Of a stretch of 64,000 bases of DNA, positions 12,501-22,300 are shown piece after piece. The position numbers were made by a program, and so were the translations under genes. Source of the DNA: Hyalella azteca. Taxonomy: Eukaryota; Arthropoda; Malacostraca; Amphipoda; Hyalellidae. Under the pieces are notes generated by a model. It ran no database searches. It saw only the letters and a list, made by a program, of their open reading frames with translations, and was not told where the DNA came from. The stretch covers positions 34,938-98,937 of the forward strand of contig NW_025937261.1 in assembly GCF_000764305.2 (NCBI RefSeq), read 5' to 3'. Positions within the stretch are counted from its first letter, which is position 1. Each line of letters begins with the position of its first letter.

Positions 12501-13391
12501 TCGGCCTGATGCTCGAGAATAGGTGTAATATGATTCATGGTCTTGCCACTGAAATTAATTTCTATAACCATCCCTCTTGAGTGCGGGGATAAAAATCGAT
12601 TACACTGTTATCGTACAGAAGGGAAAGATTAGGCGACTTGGCCAAATCCAAGTTTAATTTGTTCTTCGTTTGGATTTCTGCGGGAATAAACTAGCGTCTG
12701 TTTTTCAGGCTTTTAAACTTTCCAATTTAGAGTTCATGTTATATTCCACTTTAACGTGGTAAAATATTTAGCTAGTGATGTTATTACTTCCATACTAATC
12801 AACCTTTCATTGAAAAAAATTTAGAAAAGGGTCTGATGAATGTTCGCTTAACGAGGTATTATTAGATGTACATGTTATTTAAAATTGTGTAGAACATATA
12901 TGTTCAGTACACCCCTGCATTTTCATAGATAAATGAAATGATCAACAGATCGGTTATCATCCACATTATCGAAGTTCAAATATATGAATGGTCAGGAAAT
13001 TGGAATTCGTGCGTTGTTTTTACTTGCACTCGTTGATAAATTTTTCGGCGTTACTTATCTACATTCAAGCGAGACTACATGTTTTCAGAGAGAGATTTAT
13101 AGCTTAATGTAGATTTCATTTAATAATAACTTTGTTTTGTACCTAAAAAAGTATTCATGAACACTTTTCAGTATATACCGGCTCAATATTGATGTTTTGA
13201 GCGCGCCAATAAATTGTATCTGCTCAATTCAATTGCCTATTAAGGCCTGCTCATCGAATTTATGGAAATATATAAAAAAGATTACATCTGTATTTTTTCA
13301 CATGCAGGCTTATGACGAAGGCGGTGCTGACGTTGAGAACATCACCGAGATGCTAGCGTCGGCCCTCAAGGGAGAAACTTACAAAACTTGA
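3490..13391 (+). CDS. Trh: tryptophan hydroxylase gene, catalytic and C-terminal part (10 exons)
   Basis: Seen: ten exons join with matching phases to give about 332 residues ending in a TGA. Motifs in order are [105 protein letters not shown] and [11 protein letters not shown]. The iron ligands are the two His of HELLGH and the Glu of TVEFG. Known: the family uses tetrahydrobiopterin, iron and oxygen to hydroxylate its aromatic amino acid; tryptophan hydroxylase makes 5-hydroxytryptophan for serotonin. Inference: [11 protein letters not shown] and [14 protein letters not shown] favour tryptophan hydroxylase over tyrosine or phenylalanine hydroxylase. The N-terminal regulatory domain (about 100 residues in relatives) is not in the recognised exons and probably lies upstream. 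Two of its donors are followed by exon-tail arrays. Confidence 0.9.
4153..4203 (+). CDS. Trh: Trh exon b ([13 protein letters not shown])
   Basis: Acceptor CTTCCGCAG and donor TG|GTGAGT. It encodes [16 protein letters not shown] plus part of the following Trp codon. Phases match both neighbours. Confidence 0.9.
4759..4857 (+). CDS. Trh: Trh exon c (YPTHACKEY)
   Basis: Acceptor TTCATCAG and donor ACAG|GTAACA. It encodes the helix region with [20 protein letters not shown] and CGY, typical of all aromatic amino acid hydroxylases. Confidence 0.92.
6184..6230 (+). CDS. Trh: Trh exon d (EDNIPQL)
   Basis: Acceptor GTGTGCAG and donor CGAG|GTAAAA. It encodes [15 protein letters not shown], part of the pterin-site region of the family. 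Confidence 0.9.
6499..6634 (+). CDS. Trh: Trh exon e ([19 protein letters not shown])
   Basis: Acceptor CGAATAG and donor AGCC|GTGAGT. It encodes [18 protein letters not shown] through [15 protein letters not shown]. This stretch separates tryptophan hydroxylase from its two sister enzymes. The last 44-48 bases and the donor are the monomer of the array that fills the next 700 bases. Confidence 0.93.
6591..7315 (+). repeat. tandem array of the Trh exon e tail and its donor
   Basis: About 15 monomers of 44-48 bp follow one another. Each is like AGTACATCCGGCATTC then a TCTACAC-CCAGAGCC end. The first monomer is the coding exon tail. The intron start GTGAGTATATCAGGCATTC aligns to exon-internal AGTACATCCGGCATTC, so the donor itself sits in a diverged copy of exon sequence. 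At the donor position copies show GTGAGT, CTGAGT, TTGAGT, GGGAGT, AAGAGT or ATGAGT, so about a third keep GT. Confidence 0.92.
7316..7630. mobile_element. non-autonomous inverted-repeat element inserted in the exon-tail array
   Basis: The ends are CCCTAACAAAATT and the inverse of CCCTACCAAAATT. Left flank GTGA and right flank GAGTATA rebuild GTGAGTATA of an array unit with GA duplicated. The interior shares diverged sequence with 55222-55500 and 37490-37615. No transposase frame is present. Confidence 0.7.
7631..7990 (+). repeat. diverged end of the exon e tail array
   Basis: GAGTATATAATGCATTACCC, CGTGAGTATATCAAGCATTC and CGTGAGTATATCAGACATTC are recognisable monomers of the array, separated by a small palindromic element at 7772-7917. 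Divergence is higher than in the proximal units. Confidence 0.7.
7772..7917. mobile_element. small palindromic MITE-like element
   Basis: Left end GGGCCCATACTTTCAAAA and right end, inverted, GGGCCATACTTTCAAAA match over about 35 bases with few changes. The element is about 146 bp and non-coding. Confidence 0.7.
8502..8628 (+). CDS. Trh: Trh exon f (iron-binding CHELLGH)
   Basis: Acceptor TGTACGCAG and donor GCAGCT|GTAAGA. It encodes [13 protein letters not shown] and [14 protein letters not shown]. The two His of HELLGH are the first two iron ligands. Confidence 0.94.
8629..8700 (+). repeat. short direct copy of the exon f donor
   Basis: AGCTGTAAGATAAC at the real donor recurs 43 bases downstream (AGCT|GTAAGATAAC, GT at 8671). 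Both are followed by similar TCAT/AATCATA sequence. The exon-derived part is only 4-8 bases, so this is weaker than the other arrays. Confidence 0.6.
9589..9627 (+). CDS. Trh: Trh exon g ([11 protein letters not shown])
   Basis: Acceptor TTTTTTCAG and donor GAG|GTAAGA. A 13-codon exon that encodes [13 protein letters not shown]. Its Glu in TVEFG is the third iron ligand. Confidence 0.92.
9628..11539. other. Trh intron without recognised feature
   Basis: AT-rich sequence between exons g and h. A short GA run lies at 10801-10815 and a GC-richer patch around 11160-11260. No exon or mobile element recognised. Confidence 0.4.
11540..11643 (+). repeat. AT-rich tandem repeat directly before the exon h acceptor
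   Basis: Copies of TAATGATAAAATATAT recur three or four times and end 6-10 bases before the TTTACAG acceptor at 11649. Each unit holds TAAT-type sequence that could serve as a branch point. Confidence 0.7.
11650..11840 (+). CDS. Trh: Trh exon h (YGAGLLSS to [12 protein letters not shown])
   Basis: Acceptor ATTTACAG and donor TTGAG|GTAAGG. It encodes [14 protein letters not shown] and the strand region ending in [17 protein letters not shown]. The tail of this exon is the unit of the array that follows. Confidence 0.92.
11841..12125 (+). repeat. tandem copies of the Trh exon h tail and donor
   Basis: Unit of about 68 bp: a CCTTCCTTCCAG tract, then a near copy of the exon tail from CGCCAGTACTTCTACAC to GAGGCGTTGAG, then the donor site. 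Four copies follow the real exon with rising divergence. The donor GT of the real exon is AT, TT or GA in the recognisable copies, so none keeps GT. Each copy also carries an acceptor-like pyrimidine-CAG, itself derived from exonic ACTTTCCAGCG. Confidence 0.9.
12237..12393 (+). CDS. Trh: Trh exon i ([11 protein letters not shown])
   Basis: Acceptor TTGTTGCAG and donor TTGCAG|GTGGGT. It encodes [20 protein letters not shown] and the start of the C-terminal helical region. Confidence 0.92.
13308..13391 (+). CDS. Trh: Trh last exon and stop
   Basis: Acceptor CACATGCAG. It encodes [20 protein letters not shown] and KGETYKT then TGA. This is the region of the C-terminal tetramerisation helix in the family, though the sequence is less conserved than upstream. 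Confidence 0.85.
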   Translation, partial: AYDEGGADVENITEMLASALKGETYKT

Positions 13392-14247
13392 ACAATTTTC
13401 GGCAAAAACTGGACTTGAATTTGGGCTTCTTCTTCGGACAACGATGGAATCTCTACTGTATTGTGGTATTGAATTCTGTGCTCCACTGGACAAGTAATAC
13501 AGTTCACACTTAAGTGGATTTTGGATCATTTTCGACTTATGTGATTGGGATTAAATCTCAATCACGTGTTAAGTTATAAATGAAACTTATGTTGCGTGTT
13601 ATAAATTTCATGATGATATGATTTCTTGAGGATACAAGATGATGATGGTGATTTATTGATGATGCAAAATTGTATGAAGAACCGTGGATACATTGTTCAT
13701 GTATGAGTTGTAACAAATTGTTACAATTATTTTTATTAATAGTTCGAAGTGGAATTCGTAGACAATCCAACGCAGTAAAATGAAACCGAGAAACACATTG
13801 TTATTACAAACTAGTAAATTTTTCAAGCAGCGCTACAATTGTTGATATGATTAATTGTAAATTTAGCTTCGTGGCACAGTTCATGAAGGAGGAAAAAGTA
13901 TTCATATTCAATAATTGGTGACGTTCAAATTTCAATAACACATTCCTTTCGACGATGAATATTTCAGTTCGATGAACCATAATTGATTGTCATCCGTGCT
14001 CCTATAATTCGTATTGAGGCTATATAAAACGTTGGTAAAATGAAGAGATTTTCACATGGGCCCTTATTAATACACGGTATGGTTATAAAAAGGTTAATGG
14101 TTAGAAATTGTAGGGAAAAGTTATAAACAAATAAATGTGCATGAACATAGAGGTAAAAAATTCATCAACACACTCGTTTTCAGGTGCTTTAGGCTTCATG
14201 TTTTTTTTGTGCTTGACCACCAATAAAGGCACTGCATGCTAAATAAA
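13392..14247 (+). other. Trh: probable Trh 3' UTR with candidate poly(A) signals
   Basis: Non-coding AT-rich sequence after the stop. AATAAA occurs at about 14130, 14222 and 14242. Which one is used cannot be told from sequence. Confidence 0.4.
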
Positions 14248-15433
14248 TTCAACTATTTATTTTCCCTTCTAAAAAAAACTTTTCCAAGCCTTGTAGCAGA
14301 GCGTTTGACGATCATTTCGGTCTTGAATCAGCTTTAGAAAATTTCATAGTGATTTCGAAGTTTGTATGGAATGTAAAATGTTCATGCTCAAGTTCGTTGT
14401 AAATTTTTATTTAATATTTGCATTTCGATTTTTAAAGAAATATGACGTAAAGCTACTATTATATTTTTCTTGATTTTTGAGCGCTTTATGTACTTCGAGG
14501 AAAATACTTTTATCAACTATCTCTGGGTTTGACCATAAAATTTCAAGTGTGATAAAAGGACATTCTAAAATATCACAGAAATTGAGCAAAGTTCAACACA
14601 AATGAGATTCATAGCAAAGTACTATCAGTTATATCGAACAGCGCCGATGGATAATCATTGTACGTATAAAATTTAACTTACTTGATTTACTGGCATTTGT
14701 AATTCGGTTTTGCCACATTTGGTGGAACATTTTTTATGTTCCGGCAACCACTTTTCTGTTGGATTATAGTGCAATGTTTTCTGTATTGTGCTGAAGCTTT
14801 TTTTTTTGAAAACCATTATGCGTATTTCAGGTGTCAGTGATATGACACTATTTTATCTGAAGCGTTGCAATACCTGAGTGCTTTCAGAATCTGTTAGAAC
14901 ATTCCTAATAATATAACGATGATTCAGATATCAATCACATTTTTTTTCAAGCATCGTCGACCAAAGAATAATAATTATTTGACGAGCGTTTCAGCAAATT
15001 TTTATTAAGGAAACAGCAGAAAACGATAAATTTTACATGATACAATGCCACACGGGCGTTAAGCACCCCGTGCAGGTGACGCTACAAGTGATAATGGTGA
15101 TGGAGTTTGTGATTGTGATGCTGTTGACGGTAGTCGTGGTGGTGAAAAACTCATCACGACAATGAACGGGACGGTTAGGACACACGACGTGCACCAATTA
15201 ATCTTAACCTTAAAGTTAATCTCATCGATGACATTTATTTTACCTGTGAGCTCTCGTTATTGATTACGAACACATGTCAATACACACAAGTATTTACTAG
15301 TGAAATGCAATGTGTGTGAATCCTATTGTTTAGATACAAATAATTTTACAGGTCAATTCACCAGTTTGAGAATAAATGAAAAATGAACCAGTTTGAAATG
15401 AAATAAATATTTCATAAATTTACGTTAAATTTA

Positions 15434-15576
15434 AAATGGAAATTTTTCAATTGAGATCGAAGCAGGAATTAGGACATTTGATGTCACTTAAATTAATTGA
15501 ATATGCATTCGTTAAAGTGTGACAATTAAGCACAAAAATATTTAATTATTGATCTAAAAATCAGAAACAATGGTGT
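15434..15576. repeat. dispersed repeat, second copy at 27645-27780
   Basis: AATGGAAATTTTTCAATTGA to TTGATCTAAAAATCAGAAA is about 90% identical to 27645-27780. Non-coding. Confidence 0.85.
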
Positions 15577-16830
15577 TAAATTTTATAATTTAGATATTTT
15601 GTTGCAATTCATTAATTACTCAAAAACATTTCTAATGTTAAATAGAAAAAAGGTTGCAAAGATAAGTTTTGAGATGGATTGCTTGAGAAACAACTTTTTA
15701 AATTATTATTCGTATGTACAAATCACGTAAGATATCTACTGGAGTATTATCAGTTGTTCATTTTAATATAGTTCATCTGGTACCAAAAGTAAAAGTTTAA
15801 GTTGATTTTATTGAAAGATTGAAAAATAATTTTATTCATCAACGATTTCATGCAATCAAATAAACCCGATCGCATGAAAATCAATCGCAGAACCCAAACA
15901 TTAACCCCAGGGTTTACAAAGCTCCAAATCACTAACACGGAGTAAAAAGCTTATTTAACAATTCAAGATTGATTGCAAGACACTTTATTTCGTGCAGCTG
16001 GCATTAAATTGAGTTGCGAAGGAGTTTGTATCACTAAAAACAGGACTCCCATTGTCAGTCTTAATGATTAATAATTATTCCTCGTGGAACAGGCAAATAT
16101 GCTATAAAATTAATGCTATGACCACTAAAAACTTACTTTAATTGAATATCGAACTAACTGTATTCTTTGGTACCTAGCTGTATGATTCACTAGAAAATTT
16201 CTTCTAGGAAAATAATAAATCAATGGTTGTTATGACCAAATACCAAACTGGCAGAACTGGTATCCAGCAATAGTTATTTCCTTAATTAATTCTGCCATTC
16301 GCAAACCTAGACAAATATTTATAATTGATGATAGTCTTGATGTGCTGTGATGTTGTTTCCATGACGCTTCGCAAAATTAACCATGGAGAGGTCAGCTTAT
16401 ATGCCTCATTGCGAGTAGGTTGGTTAATCTCTCGTCCAAAAAACGAAAAATTATGACTAGGTCAAATGTATAATGATTGTTTTGTTTCAGATTAAAAAAT
16501 GTTTTGTCTTCAGATTAAAACAGATGCGATTTCATAGCTCATTGCTGATACAACACGCACTAAACAAGATGGCTTAATGTTTCAACTTGTTCCTGGCCGA
16601 TATACTCAAGAACGCCATAATGTGAATACACTGCAGAAATCTTAGAAGTCAAGCATGTCTATAACAAAAGTTGCATGCTGACTCGGCCCCTTAATAGTTG
16701 AAGGGATCACACAATGTTAATGTAACTCAAAGCGTTAAAATTGATTTCAAACTACCATTGAGCGATTGCCTGACGCTTTTTACTAATTATCCAACTATGA
16801 AGCAAATCTAAAACGCTGAAGTGAAAAAAA

Positions 16831-16867
16831 ATTAGTGACTAGTGACAATTAGTCACTAGTCACTAAT
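16831..16867. repeat. perfect 16-bp inverted repeat
   Basis: ATTAGTGACTAGTGAC and its exact complement flank a 5-base loop. The arms are themselves built from GTGACTA units. Confidence 0.8.
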
Positions 16868-16890
16868 TAGAATTAATTAGTGACAAATTA

Positions 16891-17533
16891 GACCGAAAAC
16901 GCGTTATAATAAATTATACTCATTGAAACACATTAGACTCAAGACTTACTAGTAATAGCACGCGTCCAATTCATCGTATTCTAGAATGAGCAAAACTCCT
17001 CGTAAAAAACTCCTCGTAACAAAATCAGCTAAATCTACATACTGATACAAAATTTATTTTACATTAGGCACCCAGAGTCATTGGCGAGCATCAGCTAGTA
17101 ATAATTGTGCTCTGTAGATCACGCGGACGGGAGCCGACAGCTCACATAATAAAAATAAATATAAGTCAGTACTCACAGCAGTGAGTGACAGAGAGCGCAT
17201 ATTCTCGTCGACGAAAACGTGAAGTCACGGACAGACAGACGGGCAGACGGACGGACAGACGGGCATGGCGAGCACAAAAGCGCCTTTTTTCCATAAATGA
17301 GAAAATGCGCTAAATATATGCATATAGCTGCGACAGAAATCTTTAAGTTGATCTAAATCAAAAGCACTAGTATTGAATTTGTAGCAAGTTACTATAAGAA
17401 AGAAATGACGTAATATGAGCATCGCAAAAATAATTCTATAATTCTCGGCGTTAGTTACGTCATGTTGTATCAGTAAACCGACTGTAGATTTCATACGGTA
17501 TTTCACCTAATTTCGGTTGAAATAATGGAAAGT
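16891..17533 (+). mobile_element. dispersed repeat (about 640 bp) with a (GACA)-rich inverted-repeat core
   Basis: GACCGAAAACGCGTTATAA through AAATAATGGAAA is nearly the same as 27006-27658. Inside, at 17172-17312, is the short element seen five times in the window: GAGCGCATATTCTC, a CAGACGGACGG tract, then GAGAAAATGCGCTA. Short frames such as VCPSVCPSVCP on the - strand come from the GACA tract. Confidence 0.8.
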
Positions 17534-18914
17534 TTTCATTCATTGTTGGGATTGGAATTGACTTATACAGCATAATTTTAATGGATGATGAAATATGTAA
17601 TTTAGTTTTCGAGCACTTCGGAAAGATCCCGAACTGTGCAGGATTACTTAGACTTGTTTGTTTAACTTGCTTGCCCTTTCTAATTTAGAACACGGATAAG
17701 GTGGGCTTGGCAAATAATCTTAAATATTATTGGCAATGATACATATACAATCCCCAAAATACCATAAGACACACAAATCACAAAAATAGGGCGGAGTTCG
17801 CAACTCACCGATAACTGTACACGAAAGAGCGCTAGACAAAAAAAATGTACACTAGGAGTTGGAGTTCCAATATCGTTCGTAGGTCAACATGTCACTTTTA
17901 ATTCACTTGTTCATTGATGATGATGATATGTTCATTATGACTACATCGTACTTTCTCTTCAGGCTCTGAAAATAATGAACGATCAGCTATCGATCGCATC
18001 GAAATGACGATTGCATACATTGGAAATGATCAATGAACGGTTTATCTGTATAGTGGGCGAAAGTAGACTTTGCAGGCCAGTTGATTAGTATGAAACGAAT
18101 TAGTGAATTGGTGTCAACAATTGTAAACACATTAGGAAATTGTCCAATAAATGAAAATTTCAATTGTATAACAGTTCGAATATGATTGTTTGTCATTAGA
18201 CATTTTTTTTGCATTGGCCAATACAAGTCAGCTAGCCACATATTACCGTGAAGTATTTAAAAAATATCGTAAAACCCCATGGATGATGAATCGTGCCTTT
18301 ATACAGTAAAATCCGACGTCTTCTTGAGCACGGTAAAGAACCTAATATGATGGAAACGTATAGGATTTATCGTCAACAGTTCCACATTATGATCAAAATT
18401 TGAACAGATTTGATGTTTAATGAATAATTCATAATTTTTTCTTCGTGTCCTCTCGCACACCATTCCGTACGTCACCGGGCAGCTGAGGCTGAGCTGAGCC
18501 TCTTTCTTACAGGTAGTTTTACTATTACATTATTTGTTTTACTATCTTAGCCGATATTGCGAAAACCTAATATTAGAAAACTGCAAGCCAGGATAATTAC
18601 TTTGAATCGTAATTATAGATGAAGCCAAAACCATATATGCTGGATCTCAATCTCTGATGAAGCTGTTATTATAGTAGGTAAGAACATCGATAGCAGCGGA
18701 ATTACGTACACAGAGAGGAAGAAGTGTTACACAGTAGTTAGCCTTACAAGCGCACACAGAAAACGGAGGCCGTGATAACAAAGAAAACGGAGCTCTTCGT
18801 CGATTGTTACCAAAACTCTAGGATGACGACGTTGTGGCTATACGTGTCCTGGAGAAGAGAAGTTATGTTAGGCGGTTTAAAATATCCACTCAAACACATA
18901 TCGCAGTTTAATTA

Positions 18915-18920
18915 TTTATT
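18915..18920 (-). promoter_or_regulatory. candidate TULP4 poly(A) signal
   Basis: AATAAA on the - strand, about 270 bases past the stop and beyond the 3' UTR array. One of several AT-rich matches, so weak. Confidence 0.2.
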
Positions 18921-18972
18921 CTACACCTAAAAACTGCTTAAGCTGACCGTTCCCAGCATTTATATTACACCG

Positions 18973-19175
18973 TGTTTTCAGTAATAAAGGCATTATATTA
19001 CTCATTGACATCGTGTTTTCAGGGCGCTGAAGGTTTCTCACCGTGTATTTCTGGGCGCTCTTGGTTACTCACCATGTTTTCATGGCGCTGTTGGTTACTC
19101 ACCGTGTCCTCAGGGCGCCATTGGTTACTCACCGGATTTTCATGCGCTGTTGGTTGCTTACCGTGTTTTCAGGAT
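18973..19175 (-). repeat. array of 5' splice-site-like units in the TULP4 3' UTR
   Basis: On the - strand, units of about 30-32 bp read GCGCCCTGAAAACACG then GTGAGTAACCAA. Donor-like sites are GTAAGC, GTGAGT three times and GTGAGA. The first lies about 25 bases after the stop codon. The units look like an exon tail plus donor, as in the other arrays, which would imply an intron in the 3' UTR. Confidence 0.75.
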
Positions 19176-19185
19176 GCAGTTTGTA

Positions 19186-19302
19186 TCACTTGAGTCGCTG
19201 CGTGACGTTGGCCAGAGCCACGGCGAAGGCCTGCACGGCGCTGAAGGGATACTGGAAGTCTAAAGTGTAGGCATTCCCGTCTATGCGCCCGAATTGCATA
19301 AC
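19186..19302 (-). CDS. TULP4: TULP4 last exon S and stop
   Basis: Acceptor CCTTCGAAG. 38 codons and [23 protein letters not shown] then [18 protein letters not shown]. Almost identical to the end of vertebrate TULP4, and the tubby C-terminal helix signature. Confidence 0.95.
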   Translation of the reverse strand, partial: VMQFGRIDGNAYTLDFQYPFSAVQAFAVALANVTQRLK

Positions 19303-22300
19303 CTTCGAAGGAGGGACATCAAAAAAGACTAAAAATTTAACAAAGCAATAAATAATTCACTATTTTATTTTAGATATAAGTTATTCTTGATAAAATGCTC
19401 GCATAATTCAAGAATACGCTCGGTTTCCGTCCACATTATTGAGAATTTGTCATGGATTGGTCACGAACGAAAGTAAATCACGCGCGGACGTGGTAAAATT
19501 GTGGCTAATTCGCAAAAGACAGCAATAATACAGAAGGCAATACAGCAATAAGGCAGGGTGGCCTAGTGGTTAAAGTTCAGAGTATCAGGATTGGCGCAGA
19601 GAGGCGCGGGTTCGATCCCAGCTCTGTGCGTCAGTTTCTGGTCAGAATCGGCGAGGAGGCCGGGCGGTTAAGAACAGCAGAATTATTGAATTCAATCTGA
19701 AAATTCTTTGCTGATTCTTGCGTTACTCTTCCACCAAAGTCCAATTGATAGACCTGCGAGTTGTCGTTCCAAAATGGAGCTTTGTTGTGCATCATGAACT
19801 GTTTGTGTCGGGGGATTGGTGGGGGAGGTGGAGGAGCATTTATTGTGACGTCATTTGGACATCCAAATGACACCCCGCCTCCCCAGCTCCCTGTCCCTAG
19901 ACCGTCACTGCGTCCGCGCGACCGCCGCAACTGGAGACAGAATTTTCATGCTAAAAAACAGCTAAAATAATATTATTAATGCACTGTTTTGTAAATACTT
20001 GAATGTAATTAACGTTAAAATAAATGGTTTAAAGAAGATATTAAACATTTCTGGTCGCATTATTCATTCATTTTACTTTTTGCCACGAGCTTCATGTTTC
20101 GAACCTTGTGTTTTGTGTGAAATAATTTCAGTCGCACGAAAATAAAACATTTTGAAATATGTAGTTAAAGACCTAAATTGGCTTTAAGTATTTCCTCTGT
20201 TTATATAGCGTTGCTTGTTTCACCGCCGGAATTTGGAATAGATTCACAAAGACTAGGATGGATTTTTACCGGAAATCCTTAATTTTTTCCTAGAACTTCA
20301 ACATTTTACACATTTGGTCGGATGTTTCGGCACTTTTCTGAATTTTGAAACATTTTATGTTATGAAATGTCTTCTACGTCAACCACTCATCAAATGAACT
20401 GGAAATAAAAATTGTATAGCAATGGCTTCATGGAAATATCACCCACGTGTATCACAGTTTAGGAACATTGCTTCGCATGTTAAAGATTAACTTGCATGTC
20501 ACAGCTCGGTTGAATTAAATAAATATTTTGATTCTCGAAAAATGGACATAATTCTCCGCTAGTAATAAGCTGGTTTAATAAATAATGATAATAATTGTTA
20601 TTCAATACCAAATGCAAAATCCAATGCCATGGTATATGAATTAGAAAAATATACATGAAAAGAAAAATAACCTGTTTAATAATGTACATGAAAAAGATGA
20701 TAACCTGATAAAATAACCTGATATAAACTCTACCTTATTTCTGAGCTGAGTCTTTTGGAAGGTCTCGAGGTCACGGTAGTTTGAAGAGGAGCACAAGATC
20801 TCAGCGTCACTGGAGCAGTGCAGCAACTCTTCGTCTGAACTCTCAACAGCTCCACGTCGCTGACGCCGCCGCGATAACAAGGGCGAGCTCAGGATGTGCT
20901 TCCTGCAGGACCGATGATAACAGAGGGTCAATTAGGAAAAACTGATGTTGGTGTTACGTAGAAAAATAATATTGTAAGAGATAGCAATTTGGCCCGCAAA
21001 ACAGTGTGAGCATTTATTTGCATCCAGTTTTCATGTTGGTAAGTGTAGTGTTAAGAGAAATGATTATTTACCTTCTAATATCAGGTGCACTTGTATGTAC
21101 TTTAATGTCTTTTATTATCGTGTAATCATGTTAATACATAAAAATACTTATTTGAATTGCTGAATTAGGTGTGCCTTTATGTTCAACCAGTTTTTATGCT
21201 GGCAAGTGCAGTGTTAAGAGAAATGATCATTTATTTACCTTCTAATATTAGATGCACTTCTAATTTAATTCGTCTTTTATGGTCGTGCGCTCATGTTAAT
21301 ACGTAAAAATAATTATTTGCCCTGATGAATTAGGTGTGCCTTTATGTTCAACCAGTTTTTATGCTCGAGTTTCTTTGAATCCGTTTGCCCATGTACAAGC
21401 AGTTTGAAAGAACTTTAGTAATATTAATTGAATTAATTATAAGTGAGAATTTGGTATACACACTACGCACAACTTGTTTGAGGCCTAATCTCTAGTACCA
21501 TCATCTAAGGGCAGGGGACATCCAAGATATGTTCCCGCTGAAAGGGATAGTTTACAGATGTCATCGTCTAACTCAAGTCATATTACAATACGAATTTTCC
21601 ATGTATACGTTGTGTGCTAAATCTAACCGGTGCAGCCATTTAGGGATTTTGACCATTTGTTTTATTCGTGCTTTAATTAAATGTAGCATTTACGATAGAC
21701 GTTACATTTAGTTTTTGCGTAGTAGCATTTGACCTGTTAGCTTAGACCTAATCAATTCAGACTCCTACTGAATAATCATCACCTGATCGGAGAAGAGGAT
21801 TGATGTCGGCGTTGCTTGCGGGACCTGGCAGGAGTGTTGGGAATACTCTTTGATCCATGACATAAGGAGACATCTACGGAAGTTCCTTGGTCTTCACCAG
21901 CACCATGATCACCTCCCACACCATCGTTGTCATTACATACACAATACCCGACTTCGCGGCAACTGTTCTCCCTCATGTGACTACTGCAACAGTCATTTCT
22001 ACTGGACGAGTCGCCGTAAGTTGAGGTACATTGGCAGTGGGAATTTTGACTATTGTTATGATAACGGACTAAAGATGAGGAAGAAGATGGTGGTGATCCC
22101 GGATACTGAGCTCGGTTATTATGAGACGAGGTGTGCAATTGAGCGTAAACGTGTCTTCTAGGCGACTGTGGGGGGTGCTGACTGTACTTCAGAGCGCGTC
22201 TTTGGCTCTCAGGAGTAGAGCATGGCGTGTGTCGTGGTGTTGGAGGAGGTTGAGGGTACGGAGGACGCATCGTGAGGTTTGGAGACTGGTGGGCAGGAGA

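Larger units (their letters stand above)
14248..18972. other. intergenic region between the two convergent genes
   Basis: No exon recognised. It contains dispersed repeat copies (15434-15576, 16891-17533) and a perfect inverted repeat near 16831. A GC-richer patch at 15040-15190 has CAC/GTG-rich low complexity. Confidence 0.45.

Noticed and set aside
3490..13391. Tyrosine or phenylalanine hydroxylase as the identity of the left gene
   Set aside because: [25 protein letters not shown] and the [10 protein letters not shown] context fit tryptophan hydroxylase better. The N-terminal part that would settle it is not visible.
17225..17506. Open frames coding VCPSVCPSVCP-type peptides (also at 27220-27553 and 56213-56422)
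   Set aside because: They come from GACA repeats in the inverted-repeat elements. All copies show the same artefact.
19552..19630. A functional tRNA gene
   Set aside because: Boxes A and B are present but the ends do not form an acceptor stem, so it is better called a SINE.
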